From positions 4,109,501 through 4,173,500 of the forward strand of contig NC_012881.1 in the NCBI RefSeq assembly GCF_000023445.1: 64,000 nucleotides of DNA, read 5' to 3'. Shown piece by piece: positions 62,181 through 64,000 of this stretch (position 1 is its first letter; the number at the start of each line of letters is the position of its first letter). Both the position numbers and the translations under genes were made by a program. The notes beneath the pieces were generated by a model. That model was not told where the DNA came from, did not search any database, and saw only the letters and a list, made by a program, of their open reading frames with translations. The stretch is from Maridesulfovibrio salexigens DSM 2638. GTDB lineage: Bacteria > Desulfobacterota > Desulfovibrionia > Desulfovibrionales > Desulfovibrionaceae.

Positions 62181-62202
62181 AAATATTTCCAAATCCTTAA
62201 AA

Positions 62203-62550
<348 letters not shown>

Positions 62551-62600
62551 TTATTTAACAGGTCGTTAGACCATTTCCCCAAAATTAATTTGCCTGAATC

Positions 62601-63287
62601 CTAGTGAGCTTCTTCCAGAGAACCTTTCAGATAAATCATGGTAAGCATGAAGAAAATGAAAGCCTGGATAACCTTTGCCAGCATGAACAGGAAGTACATG
62701 GGCAGGGTGGAAACTACAGGAGCAAGCAGGAACAGAAGTACGAGAACGATTTCCTCACCGCGGATGTTACCGAACAGACGCAGAGTAAGCGAAAGCGGAC
62801 GCGAGATGTGGGAAACCACTTCGATGATAAACATCAAGGGAGACAGAGCCGGAATGGGGCCCATGAAATGCTTGATGTAGTGGGCACCATGAAGTTTGAT
62901 GCCGATGTAGTTGTAGTAAAGAAAAGTACATACAGCCATTGCTGCGTTAGTGTTGACGTTCGCAGTGGGAGCGTCAAATCCGGGAATAAGACCCATGAGG
63001 TTCAGTGTGAGGATGTATACAAAAAGAGTACACATGAAAGGAAATACTTTGCGTCCGCCCTCACCGACGTTACTGACGACAAAATCTTCCAATCCCCCGA
63101 TGATGATCTCAGCAAGGTTTTGCACCCCGCCGGGAACCAGACTGAGCCTTCTGGATACAATAAAACCCAGTACAAAAAGAACACTCATTCCGAACCATGT
63201 GTACCACACGTGGTTGGGGATGTGAGTTCCCAGAGCGTTGTTAAGCTCTGTCATGATCAATAATGGATGTGGTAAACCTCCAGCCAT
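62601..63287 (-). CDS. atpB: ATP synthase subunit a, 228 aa
   Basis: Fo stator channel. Five to six membrane segments, the essential Arg in SLTLRLFGNIRGEEIVL, and NLMGLIPGFDAPTANVN near the middle. The ATG at 63287 follows GGAGG at ten bases; the frame is open to 63335 but that start overlaps atpI. Works with subunit c encoded 75 bases downstream. Confidence 0.95.
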   Translation of the reverse strand: MAGGLPHPLLIMTELNNALGTHIPNHVWYTWFGMSVLFVLGFIVSRRLSLVPGGVQNLAEIIIGGLEDFVVSNVGEGGRKVFPFMCTLFVYILTLNLMGLIPGFDAPTANVNTNAAMAVCTFLYYNYIGIKLHGAHYIKHFMGPIPALSPLMFIIEVVSHISRPLSLTLRLFGNIRGEEIVLVLLFLLAPVVSTLPMYFLFMLAKVIQAFIFFMLTMIYLKGSLEEAH

Positions 63288-63292
63288 GATCC

Positions 63293-63715
63293 TTATGCCT
63301 CCTTCACTTTTTGCCGAAACCCGGCTACGCCCCAAAATATCGCATTCACAACTACCGTACTAAGACCGGCCAGAAGAGCGTATATGGAACACTGCCCCCA
63401 GACTATCAGACCGTAGATAGCCAGCCCGGATAAAATGAGCCGACCGTAGAAGCGAATCAACAAGGACACAACCGCGCCCTTGCGCATGTAAGCCAGATGC
63501 TGACCAAACTTAGCCAGCGACCAGAAGTTGAACGTAATCAGAACCGCTCCGGCTGCCAGTCCCAGTGCCCAGTGGGCAAACCCGATGGAGACTACTGCAG
63601 CAATAAGGCATGTTCCGGCAGTAAGGTACAATTGATTTCGCACCAGACTGCGTACGTCCGGATGAGTGAAGCCCCGCCTGTGGAGGAATGATTCAATCTT
63701 CTGATTTATTTTCAT
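63293..63715 (-). CDS. atpI: AtpI-like ATP synthase subunit I family protein, 140 aa
   Basis: Four membrane segments (LYLTAGTCLIAAVVSIGFAHW, LGLAAGAVLITFNFW, LILSGLAIYGLIVWG, YALLAGLSTVVVNAIFWG) in the pattern of ATP synthase I (PF03899 type), an assembly or Mg2+-related helper of c-ring formation. ATG at 63715 overlaps the upstream AtpZ gene by 23 bases; the longer frame to 63814 is not likely. Confidence 0.8.
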   Translation of the reverse strand: MKINQKIESFLHRRGFTHPDVRSLVRNQLYLTAGTCLIAAVVSIGFAHWALGLAAGAVLITFNFWSLAKFGQHLAYMRKGAVVSLLIRFYGRLILSGLAIYGLIVWGQCSIYALLAGLSTVVVNAIFWGVAGFRQKVKEA

Positions 63716-63962
63716 TGGTTCCAGGACCTTTCCCCTGATCCTTTTTCTGAATCCGCTGAACTTCGTCGAAAACGTTCTTGAAGCCGGCAGCGATTCCGAA
63801 ACACAAGAAAACAATTAGAAGCCAAGGCTTCGTTCCCAACCATTTATCGAGATACCACCCGATACCCAACCCGACAAAGGTGGAGGCAACCAGATGAGTT
63901 CCGATCGTAGCGGCATTGCCGAGCAGATCGAAGGTCTCTTTATTCCCTTTCAAAAAGAACAT
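63693..63962 (-). CDS. atpZ: AtpZ/AtpI-type small membrane protein of the ATP synthase operon, 89 aa
   Basis: Two membrane segments (AATIGTHLVASTFVGLGIGWYLDKWLG-type first helix and LLIVFLCFGIAAGFKNVF) with a charged tail (QRIQKKDQGKG). This matches the AtpZ family (putative F0F1-ATPase subunit) that opens atp operons and may help Mg2+/Ca2+ uptake or assembly. First gene visible of the operon; AAAGGACC precedes the ATG. Confidence 0.82.
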   Translation of the reverse strand: MFFLKGNKETFDLLGNAATIGTHLVASTFVGLGIGWYLDKWLGTKPWLLIVFLCFGIAAGFKNVFDEVQRIQKKDQGKGPGTNENKSED

Positions 63963-64000
63963 GTTGCTTCCGGTCCTTTATTTTATCCGGGATGGAATTT

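Overview
This window looks like chromosome of a marine sulfate-reducing bacterium of the Desulfovibrionales (Desulfovibrio/Maridesulfovibrio type). That is an inference from gene content, moderate GC with AT-rich gaps, strong GGAGG-type ribosome sites, a stand-alone atpZ-atpI-atpB-atpE operon next to rex, a phage-CII-like single gene, and many large sensory kinases and chemoreceptors. I see no tRNA, rRNA, CRISPR array, transposase or integrase.

Layout. 1-4.7 kb: the tail of an unidentified gene, a small cytoplasmic protein, a small lipoprotein and a 1228-residue AsmA-like envelope protein. 4.8-10.5 kb: a + strand operon of a DUF4390 protein, an NtrY-like kinase, a REC-PAS-HD-GYP c-di-GMP phosphodiesterase and an NtrX-like sigma-54 activator. 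10.5-18 kb: an exported beta-carbonic-anhydrase-like protein lacking both Cys zinc ligands, a candidate small RNA, a flippase-like membrane protein, and the Pat-type protein acetyltransferase divergent from its likely target acetyl-CoA synthetase. 18-24.6 kb: two histidine kinases tail to tail, then cobS, a SAM-hydroxide adenosyltransferase and a YitT membrane protein. 24.6-28.5 kb: a palindromic element, argS, a SPOR protein, a small membrane protein and an EamA exporter. 28.7-31.4 kb: phoB-phoR.

31.4-43.1 kb is the most distinctive region: a Wsp-like chemosensory operon (receptor, CheW, CheR-TPR, Cys-rich CheW, CheA with two Hpt domains and a receiver, CheB). Where Pseudomonas has the diguanylate cyclase WspR, this operon has a REC-PP2C (SpoIIE-type) phosphatase, followed by a second receptor with a CxxCH haem-binding site. 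The likely output is therefore protein dephosphorylation (partner switching) rather than c-di-GMP synthesis.

43.3-47.6 kb: a CII-like gene behind a good sigma-54 promoter, then a scar in which the 3' part of dapF is duplicated (257 of 260 bases identical) on either side of an AT-rich methyltransferase gene, with the intact dapF and a queuosine-precursor transporter beyond. 47.9-54 kb: a diguanylate cyclase, two glycosyltransferases and CheV. 53.7-59.5 kb: housekeeping genes (pgeF, 5-formyl-THF cyclo-ligase, a phosphoesterase, rlmH, rsmG) and a MarR-regulated MFS pump with an obvious operator. 59.7-64 kb: a sigma-54-type activator with a GAFTSA instead of GAFTGA loop, rex with a long structured leader and a likely Rex site, and the membrane-sector ATP synthase genes running off the right end.

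Starts were moved from the longest reading frame where a ribosome site or family length argued for it; these choices are stated per entry. All functional names rest on motif recognition by eye, without database searches.
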